Source of the DNA: Silvimonas soli
GTDB lineage: Bacteria; Pseudomonadota; Gammaproteobacteria; Burkholderiales; Chitinibacteraceae
NCBI RefSeq assembly: GCF_030035605.1
Contig: NZ_CP106736.1
Coordinates: 186,001-250,000 of the forward strand
Reading direction: 5' to 3'
Length of the DNA stretch: 64,000 nucleotides
Shown here piece by piece: positions 1 to 9,414 of the stretch. Below the pieces are notes generated by a model. It saw only the letters and a program-made list of their open reading frames with translations. It ran no database searches and had not been told where the DNA came from. The stretch's first letter is position 1. Each line of letters begins with the position of its first letter. The translations under genes and the position numbers were made by a program.

Positions 1-1172
1 AACCGTCTGCGCTGTGCATGTTGCTCGTTGCCGCAGCTCTGACTGCCTGCCAGAAAACCGAAACCCCTGCGCCTGCTGCCGAGGCGTCTGCCCCAGCATC
101 GGCAGTGGCCGCAGCGCCTGCCAAACCAGCTGAAATTACGGTAACGATTACCGATGCAGGCTGCGATCCCGCCAACCTGACTGTGCCTGCTGGCAAAAGC
201 ACATTCAAGATTATCAATAACAGCAAGCAAGCCGTTGAGTGGGAAATCCTCAAGGGCGTGATGGTGGTGGAAGAGCGCGAGAACATTGCACCAGGCTTTA
301 CCCAAAGCTTGACGGGCGATCTGGAAGCCGGTGATTACGACATCACTTGCGGCTTGTTGACTAACCCCAAGGGCAAGCTGACCGTAACACCAAACGGCAC
401 CCAGGCCGCATCCACCACGCACCCGTCGGTAGATCAGCTGGCTGGTCCGCTTGCTGACTACAAAGCGTATGTAACTGCCGAAGTCACGGCGCTGACCGAA
501 GCCACGACCAAGTTCGTGGCCGCAGTTAACGCTGGCAAGCTGAAAGAAGCCCAGGCGCTGTATGCACCGACCCGCGCCCATTACGAGCGTATCGAACCGA
601 TTGCCGAACTGTTCAGCGATCTGGATAAATCCATGGATTCGCGTGCTGACGATTACAAGCAAAAAGAAGCTGATCCAGGCTTTACGGGTTTCCACCGTAT
701 TGAATACACACTGTTCGAGAAAAAATCGACCAAAGACCTGAAACCGATTGCCGACAAACTGCTGGCCGACACCCAGGAACTGCAAAAGCGTGTTGAAACG
801 CTGGCCTTCCCGCCCAAGAAGCTGGTGGGTGGCGCGGCAGAACTGATCGAAGAAGTCGCCAAGACCAAGATCAGCGGTGAAGAGGATCGTTACAGCCATA
901 CTGATCTGTGGGACTTCCAGGCCAATGTAGACGGCGCGAAGAAGATTTATGACCTGCTGCGCCCATTGGTCGACAAGGCAGACCCGTCACTGTCGCCTAA
1001 AATCGACGACAACTTCAAGCAGGTGGACGATTTGCTGGCCAAGTACCGTAAAGGTGACGGTTTCGAGAGCTACGAAAAGGTCAGCGAAGCCGACCGCACA
1101 GCACTCAAAGGCCCGATTACCGCTTTGGCTGAAGACCTCTCCAAGCTGCGCGGCACGCTCGGTCTGGATTGA
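1..1172 (+). CDS. efeO: Iron uptake system component EfeO (5' partial)
   Basis: Periplasmic partner of the EfeUOB iron transporter. The frame stays open to the left edge. The first Met seen (position 18) lies inside a lipoprotein-like signal (MLLVAAALTAC, then QKTE), so the true start is probably outside the window. An Ala/Pro-rich linker is followed by a cupredoxin-like domain (about residues 38-125, counted from position 18). An M75 peptidase-like domain follows to the C-terminus and carries the family's HxxE metal motif (HRIEY). efeB lies 169 bp downstream on the same strand. The permease efeU would be expected just upstream, outside the window. The Ala/Cys signal suggests lipidation, which is an inference. 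Confidence 0.93.
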   Translation, partial: PSALCMLLVAAALTACQKTETPAPAAEASAPASAVAAAPAKPAEITVTITDAGCDPANLTVPAGKSTFKIINNSKQAVEWEILKGVMVVEERENIAPGFTQSLTGDLEAGDYDITCGLLTNPKGKLTVTPNGTQAASTTHPSVDQLAGPLADYKAYVTAEVTALTEATTKFVAAVNAGKLKEAQALYAPTRAHYERIEPIAELFSDLDKSMDSRADDYKQKEADPGFTGFHRIEYTLFEKKSTKDLKPIADKLLADTQELQKRVETLAFPPKKLVGGAAELIEEVAKTKISGEEDRYSHTDLWDFQANVDGAKKIYDLLRPLVDKADPSLSPKIDDNFKQVDDLLAKYRKGDGFESYEKVSEADRTALKGPITALAEDLSKLRGTLGLD

Positions 1173-1341
1173 TCGCCAGTTATTGATATGACCCGGGCCG
1201 TTTCGGCGGCCCGCCCTGCCCGGCCCGTTTTGCCTCGCTTTCCGCTCACGGAAAAAACGGCAAAATATCGCCGGGTTTGTGCCGTTCCAGGCTTGTCTAG
1301 CGGCCTGCTTTAGAATCACCTGAAACACGAGATGCACGATC

Positions 1342-2634
1342 ATGAATGACCAGAAACCCCTCCCGCCAGACGCCATTGCCGCTGCCGACGCCAAACCGGC
1401 GTCACCTTCCCGTCGCCGACTGCTGTTTGGTCTTGGCGCAGGTGGCGGCGCAGCGGCGCTGGGTGGGCTTGCAGGGGCTGCGGTAACGTTGAACCGGAAA
1501 CAACCGGAAACAACCAACGAACACCAGCCGTTCTTTGGCGAGCATCAGGCAGGGATCATCACGCCGCAACCGGCGGCAGCATTGGTGGTGTCATTCGATA
1601 TTCTGGCGCGCAATAAAGCTGAACTGGAACGATTGCTGCGCCTGTTGACTGACCGGGTGGATTTTCTCGCGCGCGGCGGCCCCGCCCCGGAACTGGACCC
1701 GCGCCTGCCGCCGCCCGATAGCGGTTTATTGGGGCCGGATATTTTCCCCGACAACCTCACCATGACTGTGTCGCTGGGCGCAGCGGTGTTCGATCAGCGC
1801 TTTGGCCTGACTGCACACAAGCCGCTGCATCTGGTCGAAATGGATCAATTTCCCAATGACCAGCTCGACAACGAACTGTGTCATGGCGATTTGCTGCTGC
1901 AGATTTGCTCCAACACCGCAGAGACCAACATCCACGCGCTGCGTGACATTGTGAAACACACGCCAGACCTGCTGGCCGTGCGCTGGAAAATGGACGGATT
2001 TTTGCCGCCGCATACCCTGCGCAAGATCGGCAAAGAATCCGTGCGCAATCTGCTGGGCTTTAAAGATGGCACTGCCAACGTGGATGCGCAGAACCAGCAA
2101 TTGATGAATGAACTGGTGTGGGTGAGTAGTAATAGCAAAGAACCGGCATGGGCTGTGGGTGGCAGTTATCAGGTAGTGCGCGTGGTGCGCAATCTGGTCG
2201 AACAGTGGGATCGCACGCCGCTGAAAGAACAGCAGCAGATCATCGGCCGTGACAAAGCCACCGGCGCGCCACTGGGCATGGACAAAGAGCATGATGTGCC
2301 GGATTTCGCTGCCAACCCGCACAGTGCGCAGGTGCCGATGGACGCGCATATCCGCCTGGCCAACCCACGCACTGAAGCCACCCAGCGCAACCTGATTTTG
2401 CGCCGCGGTTATAACTATTCGCGCGGGATTACCAAATCGGGCCAGTTCGATATGGGTTTGCTGTTTGTGGCCTACCAGGCCGATCTGGCGGCCGGGTTTA
2501 TCACTGTGCAAAATCGTCTCAATGGCGAACCGCTGGAGGAATACATCAAACCGATTGGTGGCGGGTATTTCTTTGTATTGCCCGGGGTAAAGAAATCAGG
2601 CGATTTTCTGGGGCAGAGTTTGCTCAGCGCGTGA
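1342..2634 (+). CDS. efeB: EfeB, Tat-exported DyP-type haem peroxidase/deferrochelatase
   Basis: Haem-containing dye-decolourising peroxidase of the Efe iron system, 430 aa, close to the usual length. The N-terminus has a twin-arginine signal (SRRRLLFGLGAGGG, about residues 23-45), so it should be exported folded to the periplasm. The DyP motif GFKDGTAN with its distal Asp is present. The later segment DAHIRLANPRTE matches the family region around the haem-ligand His. It follows efeO and is closed by a strong terminator. In this family it oxidises Fe2+ for uptake and may release iron from haem. Confidence 0.95.
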   Translation: MNDQKPLPPDAIAAADAKPASPSRRRLLFGLGAGGGAAALGGLAGAAVTLNRKQPETTNEHQPFFGEHQAGIITPQPAAALVVSFDILARNKAELERLLRLLTDRVDFLARGGPAPELDPRLPPPDSGLLGPDIFPDNLTMTVSLGAAVFDQRFGLTAHKPLHLVEMDQFPNDQLDNELCHGDLLLQICSNTAETNIHALRDIVKHTPDLLAVRWKMDGFLPPHTLRKIGKESVRNLLGFKDGTANVDAQNQQLMNELVWVSSNSKEPAWAVGGSYQVVRVVRNLVEQWDRTPLKEQQQIIGRDKATGAPLGMDKEHDVPDFAANPHSAQVPMDAHIRLANPRTEATQRNLILRRGYNYSRGITKSGQFDMGLLFVAYQADLAAGFITVQNRLNGEPLEEYIKPIGGGYFFVLPGVKKSGDFLGQSLLSA

Positions 2635-2671
2635 GCTACAGCCAAGGGCCGCGCACCTTCATCGTCCAACT

Positions 2672-2700
2672 AAAAAGGTCACCGCAAGGTGGCCTTTTTT
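2672..2700 (+). terminator. Rho-independent terminator after efeB
   Basis: Stem AAAAGGTCACC / GGTGGCCTTTT with a GCAA loop, ending in a run of six T. It lies 38 bp after the efeB stop. Confidence 0.85.
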
Positions 2701-2815
2701 AATGGCTTCGCCTGCTCTACCCCGCGCATACATGCCACAAGTCATCAGCGAGTCTGCTACGGTATGAGCACAGCCATGCGGCTGCCAGACTCTTTTTATT
2801 GTGCAGGCATGAACC

Positions 2816-5482
2816 ATGACCACCGACGCAAACCCCAATATTTTGACCACTGCCGAAGGGCAACGACTCGCCGGTGACGAAGCCGCATGGCGACGTTGGG
2901 GGCCCTATCTGGCCGAGCGGCAATGGGGTACGGTGCGCGAGGACTACAGTGCCGATGGCGATGCCTGGCGTTACTTCCCGCACGAACAAGCACGCAGCCG
3001 CGCTTATCGCTGGGGCGAAGACGGCATTGGCGGTTTTTGCGATGAACAAATGCGCTGGTGCCTGTCGGTAGCGTTCTGGAACGGTCAGGACGAAATCATC
3101 AAAGAGCGCTTGTTCGGGTTATCCAATCCACAAGGCAACCACGGCGAAGACGTCAAAGAACTCTATTTTCATGAGGATGGCACGCCATCGCATGCCTATA
3201 TGCGCATGCTCTACCGCTATCCGCAGCGCGCGTTCCCTTATCAGCAACTGATAGCAGAAAACGCCCGGCGCGATGCCAGTCAAGCCGAGTTCGACCTGCT
3301 GGATACCGGCATCTTTGCCGAGAACCGCTATTTTGATATCACCATCGAATACGCCAAAGCCGGCCCGGACGATGTGCTACTGAACATCACCATCCACAAC
3401 GCTGCGGATGTGCCAGCGACACTGGATGTGCTGCCGCAGCTTTGGGCGCGCAACACCTGGTCCTGGGACGAGCCCAACGGGGCCAAACCTGGTTTGCAGC
3501 TGGGCGAGAACGGCGTTGTCGCTACCCACGCCGAATTGCCAGCCATGCAGCTCAATGCCGAAGGTCAGCCGCAATGGCTGTTTTGCGAAAACGAAACCAA
3601 TCCAGCCCTGTTCAACAAGCCAGTCCCCGGCATCTACAAAGATGGCATCAACGACTTTGTGGTCCATAGTGCAGCCGATGCCATTCGCTCCGATCAAGGC
3701 AGCAAATGCGCGGCGCGATATCACCTGGATATCCCAACTGGTGGCGACGTTACACTGCGCTTGCGCTGGCGCCCCGCCCAGGCCACCAATCCGCCCTTTG
3801 CTGATTTCGGCCAGATCATCACCTCCCGGCAAAACGAAGCGGATGAGTTCTACGCGGTTCTGCAGCGTGGTATCGCCGACGAGGATGCGCGGCTGGTGCA
3901 ACGCCAGGCGTTGGCGGGGATGCTTTGGTCCAAGCAGTTTTATCTGTTTGACGTGCGCCGCTGGTTGCAGGGCGACAGCGAAGACACGCCACCGCCCGCC
4001 CGCTGGCAGGGACGCAATAAAGACTGGCAGCACCTGAGCTGTGCCGACATTCTGTCGATGCCTGATACGTGGGAATACCCATGGTTTGCTGCGTGGGACC
4101 TGGCTTTTCATGCAGTGACCTTTGCGCTGGTTGATCCGGCTTTTGCCAAATCACAACTGCTGGCGCTGGTGCAGGAACGCTATATGCATCCCAATGGGCA
4201 GATTCCGGCCTATGAGTGGTCTTACGGTGACGTCAATCCGCCGGTTCAGGCATGGGCGACGTGGCGGGTGTTTCAGATGGACACCGCGCTCACCGGCCAG
4301 CCAGACCATCTGTTTCTGGAGCGCATCTTTCACAAGCTGCTGCTCAACTTCACCTGGTGGGTAAACCGCAAAGATGCTCAAGGTCGCAATGTGTTCCAGG
4401 GCGGCTTTTTGGGGCTGGATAACATCGAGATTTTTGACCGTTCCGCACCGCTGCCTGATGGTGCGGCGCTGGACCAACCCGATGCCACCGGCTGGATGGC
4501 CTCCTACGCGCTGACCATGATGCGCATTGCGCTGGAACTGGCTTGCGGCAACCGCGCGTATATCGATATGGCAGTGAAATTCTTCGAGCATTTCTTGTAT
4601 ATCGCTGCCGCCATGTCCGCCCGCGGCGATAACGATCATGATTTGTGGAACGAAGAAGACGGGTTCTTTTACGATCTGCTGCATCTGCCAGATGGCAGCG
4701 CTAAACCATTGAAAGTGCGATCATTCGTCGGCATTGTGCCGTTGTTTGCAGTGCATATCCTGGAGTCAGACGTACTGCAAAAACTGCCGGAATTTGCCGA
4801 GCGGCTGGACTGGTTTCTCAAGCAGCGCCCCGATCTGACCAATCTGATTTCGCGCTGGACCGAACCCAACGGCAAGGAATTCCGCCTGTTGTCATTGCTG
4901 CGCGGCCACCGCACCAAGTGTCTGCTGCGCCGTATCCTCGATGAGAGCGAGTTTTTGTCGGACCACGGCATTCGTTCGGTTTCGCGCCAGTATCTGACGC
5001 AACCGTTCCAGTTCAACTTTGGCGGCAAGCAACTGGAATTGCGCTATCTGCCCGCCGAATCCGATTCGCGGCTGTTTGGCGGCAATTCCAACTGGCGCGG
5101 GCCGGTGTGGATGTCACTCAATTATCTGCTGGTGGAATCCCTCTACGAATATCACCGCTATTACGGTGAAGACTTCAAAGTGGAATGCCCCACCCGCTCC
5201 GGCCAGATGCTGACATTGCGCCAGATCGCCGACTTGCTCTCGCAACGGTTGGCAGGCTTAACGCTGCGCGACCAGAGTGGACGCCGCCCGGTGATGGCGG
5301 CGTATCCGGCGCTCTATGCAGATCCGGCGCAATCCGGACGAATACTGTTCCATGAGTATTACCATGGCGACAACGGCAGCGGCCTGGGCGCGGCCCACCA
5401 AACCGGCTGGAGCGGTTTGGTGGCGTTATTGCTTCAGCCGCGACGGGAACATGCGCGCGCGGATATCCCGTCTTGTCATTAA
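2816..5482 (+). CDS. GH63/MGH1-like glycoside hydrolase
   Basis: Large (888 aa) glycosidase of the GH63 type with an (alpha/alpha)6 catalytic domain. The C-terminal half holds family-typical segments: NSNWRGPVWMSLNYLL, WNEEDGFFYD and QTGWSGLVAL near the end. The N-terminal part (about 1-330) looks like the beta-rich domain of these enzymes. No signal peptide is visible, so the protein is probably cytoplasmic and acts on imported or stored alpha-glucosides. The exact substrate cannot be read from sequence. The start used is the ATG at 2816; another ATG seven bases upstream is out of frame. Its stop codon overlaps that of the convergent HAD gene. Confidence 0.85.
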   Translation: MTTDANPNILTTAEGQRLAGDEAAWRRWGPYLAERQWGTVREDYSADGDAWRYFPHEQARSRAYRWGEDGIGGFCDEQMRWCLSVAFWNGQDEIIKERLFGLSNPQGNHGEDVKELYFHEDGTPSHAYMRMLYRYPQRAFPYQQLIAENARRDASQAEFDLLDTGIFAENRYFDITIEYAKAGPDDVLLNITIHNAADVPATLDVLPQLWARNTWSWDEPNGAKPGLQLGENGVVATHAELPAMQLNAEGQPQWLFCENETNPALFNKPVPGIYKDGINDFVVHSAADAIRSDQGSKCAARYHLDIPTGGDVTLRLRWRPAQATNPPFADFGQIITSRQNEADEFYAVLQRGIADEDARLVQRQALAGMLWSKQFYLFDVRRWLQGDSEDTPPPARWQGRNKDWQHLSCADILSMPDTWEYPWFAAWDLAFHAVTFALVDPAFAKSQLLALVQERYMHPNGQIPAYEWSYGDVNPPVQAWATWRVFQMDTALTGQPDHLFLERIFHKLLLNFTWWVNRKDAQGRNVFQGGFLGLDNIEIFDRSAPLPDGAALDQPDATGWMASYALTMMRIALELACGNRAYIDMAVKFFEHFLYIAAAMSARGDNDHDLWNEEDGFFYDLLHLPDGSAKPLKVRSFVGIVPLFAVHILESDVLQKLPEFAERLDWFLKQRPDLTNLISRWTEPNGKEFRLLSLLRGHRTKCLLRRILDESEFLSDHGIRSVSRQYLTQPFQFNFGGKQLELRYLPAESDSRLFGGNSNWRGPVWMSLNYLLVESLYEYHRYYGEDFKVECPTRSGQMLTLRQIADLLSQRLAGLTLRDQSGRRPVMAAYPALYADPAQSGRILFHEYYHGDNGSGLGAAHQTGWSGLVALLLQPRREHARADIPSCH

Positions 5483-6147
5483 GCGTGAAGGTGCTCGGGG
5501 GCCGCTAATTGCAGCAGTTGCATGGGCGTCTCGAAGATATGTCGGGGTTGTTCGGCGGCCAGTTCGGCGCGCGAACCATAACCCCAAAGCACGCCAACGC
5601 CTGTTAGACCGTTGCGATTGGCCGCGATCAGATCGACCCCGCGGTCGCCCACCATGGCCGAACGCTCGGTGACGATGCCCTGCTCGCGCAAAGCGGCAAT
5701 TTGCTGCCATTTATGCGTGCCGATTTCTGCGCCGTTCACAAAGCGGAAGAAATCGCTCAAACCAAAACGCTGCACAATCATCTCGGCAAAATCGCCGCGT
5801 TTCGAGGTGCACACCGCCATGGGTATCCCGGCCGCTTGCAATGCCGCCAACGCAGCGGGAATCTCTGGATAAAGCATGTTCTCGGCATAGCCAACATCGC
5901 CGTAGCGCTCGCGGTACTTGGCCACCAGCGCATGAATATGCGCGCTATCGCTCGAACCCGTTTCGGCAATAAAGCTTTGGTCCAGCGGCGGCCCGATATA
6001 GCGAGCGAGTTCGGCCAGCGGTTTGGTGGGATAACCAAAATGCGCGAGCGCGTAGTTCAGGCAATTGCCGATGCCTTCCAGCGGGTCACTTAAGGTGCCA
6101 TCCAGATCAAACAGAATGAAATCATGCGGGTTTTGCGATGTTGGCAT
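5479..6147 (-). CDS. HAD-family phosphatase, phosphoglycolate phosphatase-like
   Basis: A 222-aa HAD hydrolase beginning MPTSQNPHDF, then the motif I nucleophile FDLDGTLSD. Motif II lies in CTSKRGD, and the GDRGVD stretch supplies the motif IV acids. A longer reading begins 54 bases upstream but adds no conserved residues, so the Met just before motif I is preferred. The sequence resembles Gph/YqaB-type small-molecule phosphatases with a helical cap. It is convergent with the GH63 gene and the two stop codons share the bases TTAA. A sugar-phosphate substrate is plausible but unproven. Confidence 0.85.
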   Translation of the reverse strand: MPTSQNPHDFILFDLDGTLSDPLEGIGNCLNYALAHFGYPTKPLAELARYIGPPLDQSFIAETGSSDSAHIHALVAKYRERYGDVGYAENMLYPEIPAALAALQAAGIPMAVCTSKRGDFAEMIVQRFGLSDFFRFVNGAEIGTHKWQQIAALREQGIVTERSAMVGDRGVDLIAANRNGLTGVGVLWGYGSRAELAAEQPRHIFETPMQLLQLAAPEHLHA

Positions 6148-6737
6148 TACTGAGATTCCACAGAAGATTACTGAGGTGATATTGCCGCCTTGGGCGGGCA
6201 CTAATTTAATCGTGGCAACTTAGACTTCCTGCAGGAGTTTGTAAACGCCAGTGTCTTGCAGCGCCGCCCAGCGCAGCGGTAAGCTGGGCATTGACGCCTC
6301 CAGCATGGTCGGAAAAATCTGCAGGTCTCGGGCTTGGGCCGAATGCTATCGAGCTAATCCGGCAGACTCAGATGGGCAGAAATTCCACCAATCAAGCCCG
6401 GTCAGGTTTTCCATTTGTCTGAAACTGAATCAGCGACCAACTCCATTTTGCGGGGCAACCCATCCCGACAAAAACACGTAAAGGCTGAAGCAGAAAGGAT
6501 CACCTCAGGAAGAAACCATCATTTATTGACAAAATCATCCAGAAAAACTGACAGCAAGCTTCGAAAAATCTGGTTGTAGACTGGATTACCTGGCGATCCC
6601 CTTCTAGTCTAAAGGCTGTGATTTCTTGTAGCCAGACGGCAAGTGCGTCGCAAACACCGGTCGACCAGGTTGGCCACGATGATTCCATATCAGCTGCATC
6701 GTAGCCTGCATTGCAATGATCTTTTGGAGTATCCAGC
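6148..6737. other. 590-bp intergenic region, AT-richer than its flanks
   Basis: Separates the HAD gene (minus) from the five-gene envelope operon (plus). The part next to the HAD gene holds a short minus-strand coding-like remnant (listed separately). From about 6430 to 6737 no convincing gene, tRNA or terminator was seen. The promoter of the operon should lie near its right end. Confidence 0.6.
6220..6414 (-). pseudogene. Possible gene remnant with internal stop
   Basis: Read on the minus strand from 6414, an ATG frame gives 22 codons (MENLTGLDWWNFCPSE...), then TAG at 6346-6348. The same frame continues for 41 codons and ends ...RWAALQDTGVYKLLQEV and a TAA at 6220-6222. The composition looks protein-like but matches no family I recognise. 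It may be a decayed gene end or chance. Confidence 0.25.
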
Positions 6738-7871
6738 ATGCTAAATAATATCAATTTGCAAAAAGTATTATCGCGGCGCTTGCTCGATGTATTCATTCAA
6801 GCGGGCTTGATCGCTGCCCTGGTTGCAGTCTGCTATCAAATTTTTGGCCCTTTCATGACCTTGATGTTGTGGGCGGTCATTCTGGCAGTAACGCTATTTC
6901 CGTTGCACCAGAAACTGGCCAATAAACTGGGAGGCAACCAAGGTCGAGCTGCCACGATTATCGTGATTTTGGGCATTTTGCTGATTTTTGTGCCCATGGT
7001 CCTGCTTGCCAATTCTCTGGCCGATGCAATTACCAATTCCATTCAAACACTCAAAGAAAACACGGTAACTATTCCGGTGCCGCCGGATTCAGTTGCGGGA
7101 TGGCCAATCATTGGTAAAAAGGTATACGGGCTATGGAACGCCGCAGCAACCGATCTTCCAGGCTTGATCCAGTCATTTCAGCCCAAAATTGGCGATCTGG
7201 CCAAAGCCGGGTTGGGTTTTGTCGCGGGCATAGGTGGCGGCCTGCTGAAATTCCTTGCTTCATTCATTATCGCCGGCGTGATCATGGCGTTTGGACGTGA
7301 AGGCCACAAAACCGCGCGAGCCATTAGCCGCCGTTTTGTTGGGCCTGAAAAAGGCGAATCATTTGCAATTTTATCAACAGCAACGATACGTGCGGTGGCA
7401 CAAGGCGTAATCGGTATCGCGTTCATCCAGGCGACATTGCTCGGCGTGATTTTGATGATTGCGCACGTCCCTTTTGCTGGCGTGCTGGCCATTATTGCTT
7501 TGGTACTGGGTATCGCTCAATTACCGGCTTTGCTGATCAGCATTCCCGCAATTGCTTATATCTGGATGAGCGGCAATTATTCAACGGTGCCCGCCATTAT
7601 CTATTCCATTTTGCTGATTGTGGCGGGCGCTGTCGATAACGTGCTCAAACCCTTGATGCTCGGGCGAGGGGTCGATGCGCCCATGCCGGTGGTGTTGATG
7701 GGGGCTTTGGGTGGCATGGTCGCTGCGGGGATTCTGGGGATGTTCGTTGGCGCGGTGCTGCTGGCGCTGGGTTATCAGATATTTATGGACTGGGTGGCCA
7801 TGCAGCCAGATACCCCGGCTGAACTGGTGGTGCCGGTGGTCGTTGAGGTAAAAGCGGCCGGACAAGAATAA
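6738..7871 (+). CDS. AI-2E/PerM family permease
   Basis: Polytopic inner-membrane protein of 377 aa with about seven to eight hydrophobic segments (for example residues 20-55, 70-95, 165-190, 215-300 and 310-365). This is the pattern of the YdiK/PerM/TqsA family (AI-2E_transport). Members export small molecules, act as Na+/H+ antiporters or are uncharacterised, so the substrate here is open. It starts an operon: the next gene begins within a few bases of its stop and is followed by an outer-membrane channel, an adaptor, a DUF2955 protein and an ion channel. That context points to envelope transport. Confidence 0.85.
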   Translation: MLNNINLQKVLSRRLLDVFIQAGLIAALVAVCYQIFGPFMTLMLWAVILAVTLFPLHQKLANKLGGNQGRAATIIVILGILLIFVPMVLLANSLADAITNSIQTLKENTVTIPVPPDSVAGWPIIGKKVYGLWNAAATDLPGLIQSFQPKIGDLAKAGLGFVAGIGGGLLKFLASFIIAGVIMAFGREGHKTARAISRRFVGPEKGESFAILSTATIRAVAQGVIGIAFIQATLLGVILMIAHVPFAGVLAIIALVLGIAQLPALLISIPAIAYIWMSGNYSTVPAIIYSILLIVAGAVDNVLKPLMLGRGVDAPMPVVLMGALGGMVAAGILGMFVGAVLLALGYQIFMDWVAMQPDTPAELVVPVVVEVKAAGQE

Positions 7872-7872
7872 G

Positions 7873-9414
7873 GTGGCTGAAATTGTGAGCGCAACGGCCA
7901 AGCCACTTGCCCGGCGCTGCGCCAGCCTGCTGGTCGCGTTCAGCGTCTCGGCCTGTACAGTGGTGGGGCCGAACTACGTACGCCCCGCTAGCGATATTGC
8001 CCCGGACTGGCAGAGCAGCAGCATGGTGCCCGTGCCAAAACAAACGGGCGACATGGCGCAATGGTGGAAGCACTTCAACGACCCGGTCCTCAATGGCTTG
8101 ATCGACGAAGCATTACGCAAAAACCATTCCGCCAAAATTGCGGCTTTACGAGTCATGGAAGCACGCGCCCAATTGGAAATCGCCGGGAGCAACCTTTACC
8201 CGCAACTACAGCAAGCTACCGGCAGTGCGCTCTATGCGGCGCGGCGCCCGTCTGGTGGCGTGACCTCAAGCCAATGGAATTACAGCGCTGGCGTGAATAT
8301 TGGCTGGGAGCTGGATTTCTGGGGGCGCTTTCAACGCGGTATTGAAGCGGCAGATGCCAATTATCTGGCTTCGCTGGATAGCTACGACGATGCGCAGATT
8401 TTGCTGGTAACGCAAACCGCAACGATCTATGCGGCGATTCGTACCCTGGAATCACGTCTGAATATCGTGCATGGCAATGCCGATATTCAAAGACGCAGCC
8501 TGGAGATTACCGAGCATCTTTTTAAAAGCGGCAATGAATCCGAACTCGATCTGCAACAAGCCAAAACCCAATACTTGAGCACGGTTGCCAGTATTCCGGC
8601 GCTCGAAGCGTCTTTGCGCACCACGCAAAATGCCTTGGCCGTCATTTTGGCCAGGCCGCCGGGCCCGTTACCTGAAATGGCGAGCGGTGTGGGCGTCATT
8701 CCGCAAGCAAACCTTTTGATGGTGGCTGACCTGCCCGCCGATTTGCTGCGCCGCCGCCCGGATGTACGGACGGCTGAAATGCAATTGATGGCGCAATCTG
8801 CATTGATTGGCGTGGCACAAGCCGATTTGTATCCGTCACTCACTCTGCTCGGGTCATTGGGTGTTTCTGCCGCTTCGATTTCAGGATCACCCACCACTGC
8901 AGCTTTGAGTGCGGGTCCAAGCTTTACCTGGAATATCTTTGACTATGGCCGCATCCGGAATAACGTCCGGGTGCAGGACGCGCGTTTCCAGGAACTGGCC
9001 GAACTGTACCAGGACAGCGTGTTACAAGCCGCAGGCGAAGTGGATAACGCCGCCGTTTCTTATGCCAAAAGCCTGGAGCAAGTCAGCCTGCTGGACCAAG
9101 GCGAAGTGGCGGCCAAGCGCGCGCTGGCTATCGCCAATATTCAATATCGCGAAGGCATGGCGGATTTTGAACGCGTGCTGGATGCCCAGCGCGCCTTGTT
9201 TAGTCAGCAAGAACGCGTCGTGACCAACCGGGGCGATGTCGTCGGTAATCTGATTGCGGTTTACAAGGCAATGGGCGGTGCGTGGCAAGTCGCCAGACCA
9301 GAGCCGTTCCTGGACGATGCGACGAAAAAGACCATGAAAGAGCGGACTAACTGGGGCGACTTGCTGGATGTGCCCTTGCCTGCCACTGACGCAGATCCCA
9401 TGACGAGAAAATGA
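7873..9414 (+). CDS. Efflux outer-membrane lipoprotein, NodT/OprM family
   Basis: Outer-membrane factor of tripartite efflux pumps, 513 aa. The lipoprotein signal ends SVSAC (Cys28), followed by the family's TVVGPNYVRP. Two OEP repeats follow, each with long helices. LLRRRPDVRTAE and ALIGVAQADLYPSL are typical family segments. The GTG at 7873 is one base after the upstream stop. A second GTG at 7885 has a good ribosome site (AAGGTGG, 8-base spacing) and may be the real start; either keeps the signal. The stop overlaps the start of the adaptor gene (ATGA). Confidence 0.9.
   Translation: MAEIVSATAKPLARRCASLLVAFSVSACTVVGPNYVRPASDIAPDWQSSSMVPVPKQTGDMAQWWKHFNDPVLNGLIDEALRKNHSAKIAALRVMEARAQLEIAGSNLYPQLQQATGSALYAARRPSGGVTSSQWNYSAGVNIGWELDFWGRFQRGIEAADANYLASLDSYDDAQILLVTQTATIYAAIRTLESRLNIVHGNADIQRRSLEITEHLFKSGNESELDLQQAKTQYLSTVASIPALEASLRTTQNALAVILARPPGPLPEMASGVGVIPQANLLMVADLPADLLRRRPDVRTAEMQLMAQSALIGVAQADLYPSLTLLGSLGVSAASISGSPTTAALSAGPSFTWNIFDYGRIRNNVRVQDARFQELAELYQDSVLQAAGEVDNAAVSYAKSLEQVSLLDQGEVAAKRALAIANIQYREGMADFERVLDAQRALFSQQERVVTNRGDVVGNLIAVYKAMGGAWQVARPEPFLDDATKKTMKERTNWGDLLDVPLPATDADPMTRK

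Noticed and set aside
1173..1341. A GC-rich imperfect hairpin between efeO and efeB as a terminator
   Set aside because: No T run follows and the two genes belong together; at most an attenuator-like structure.
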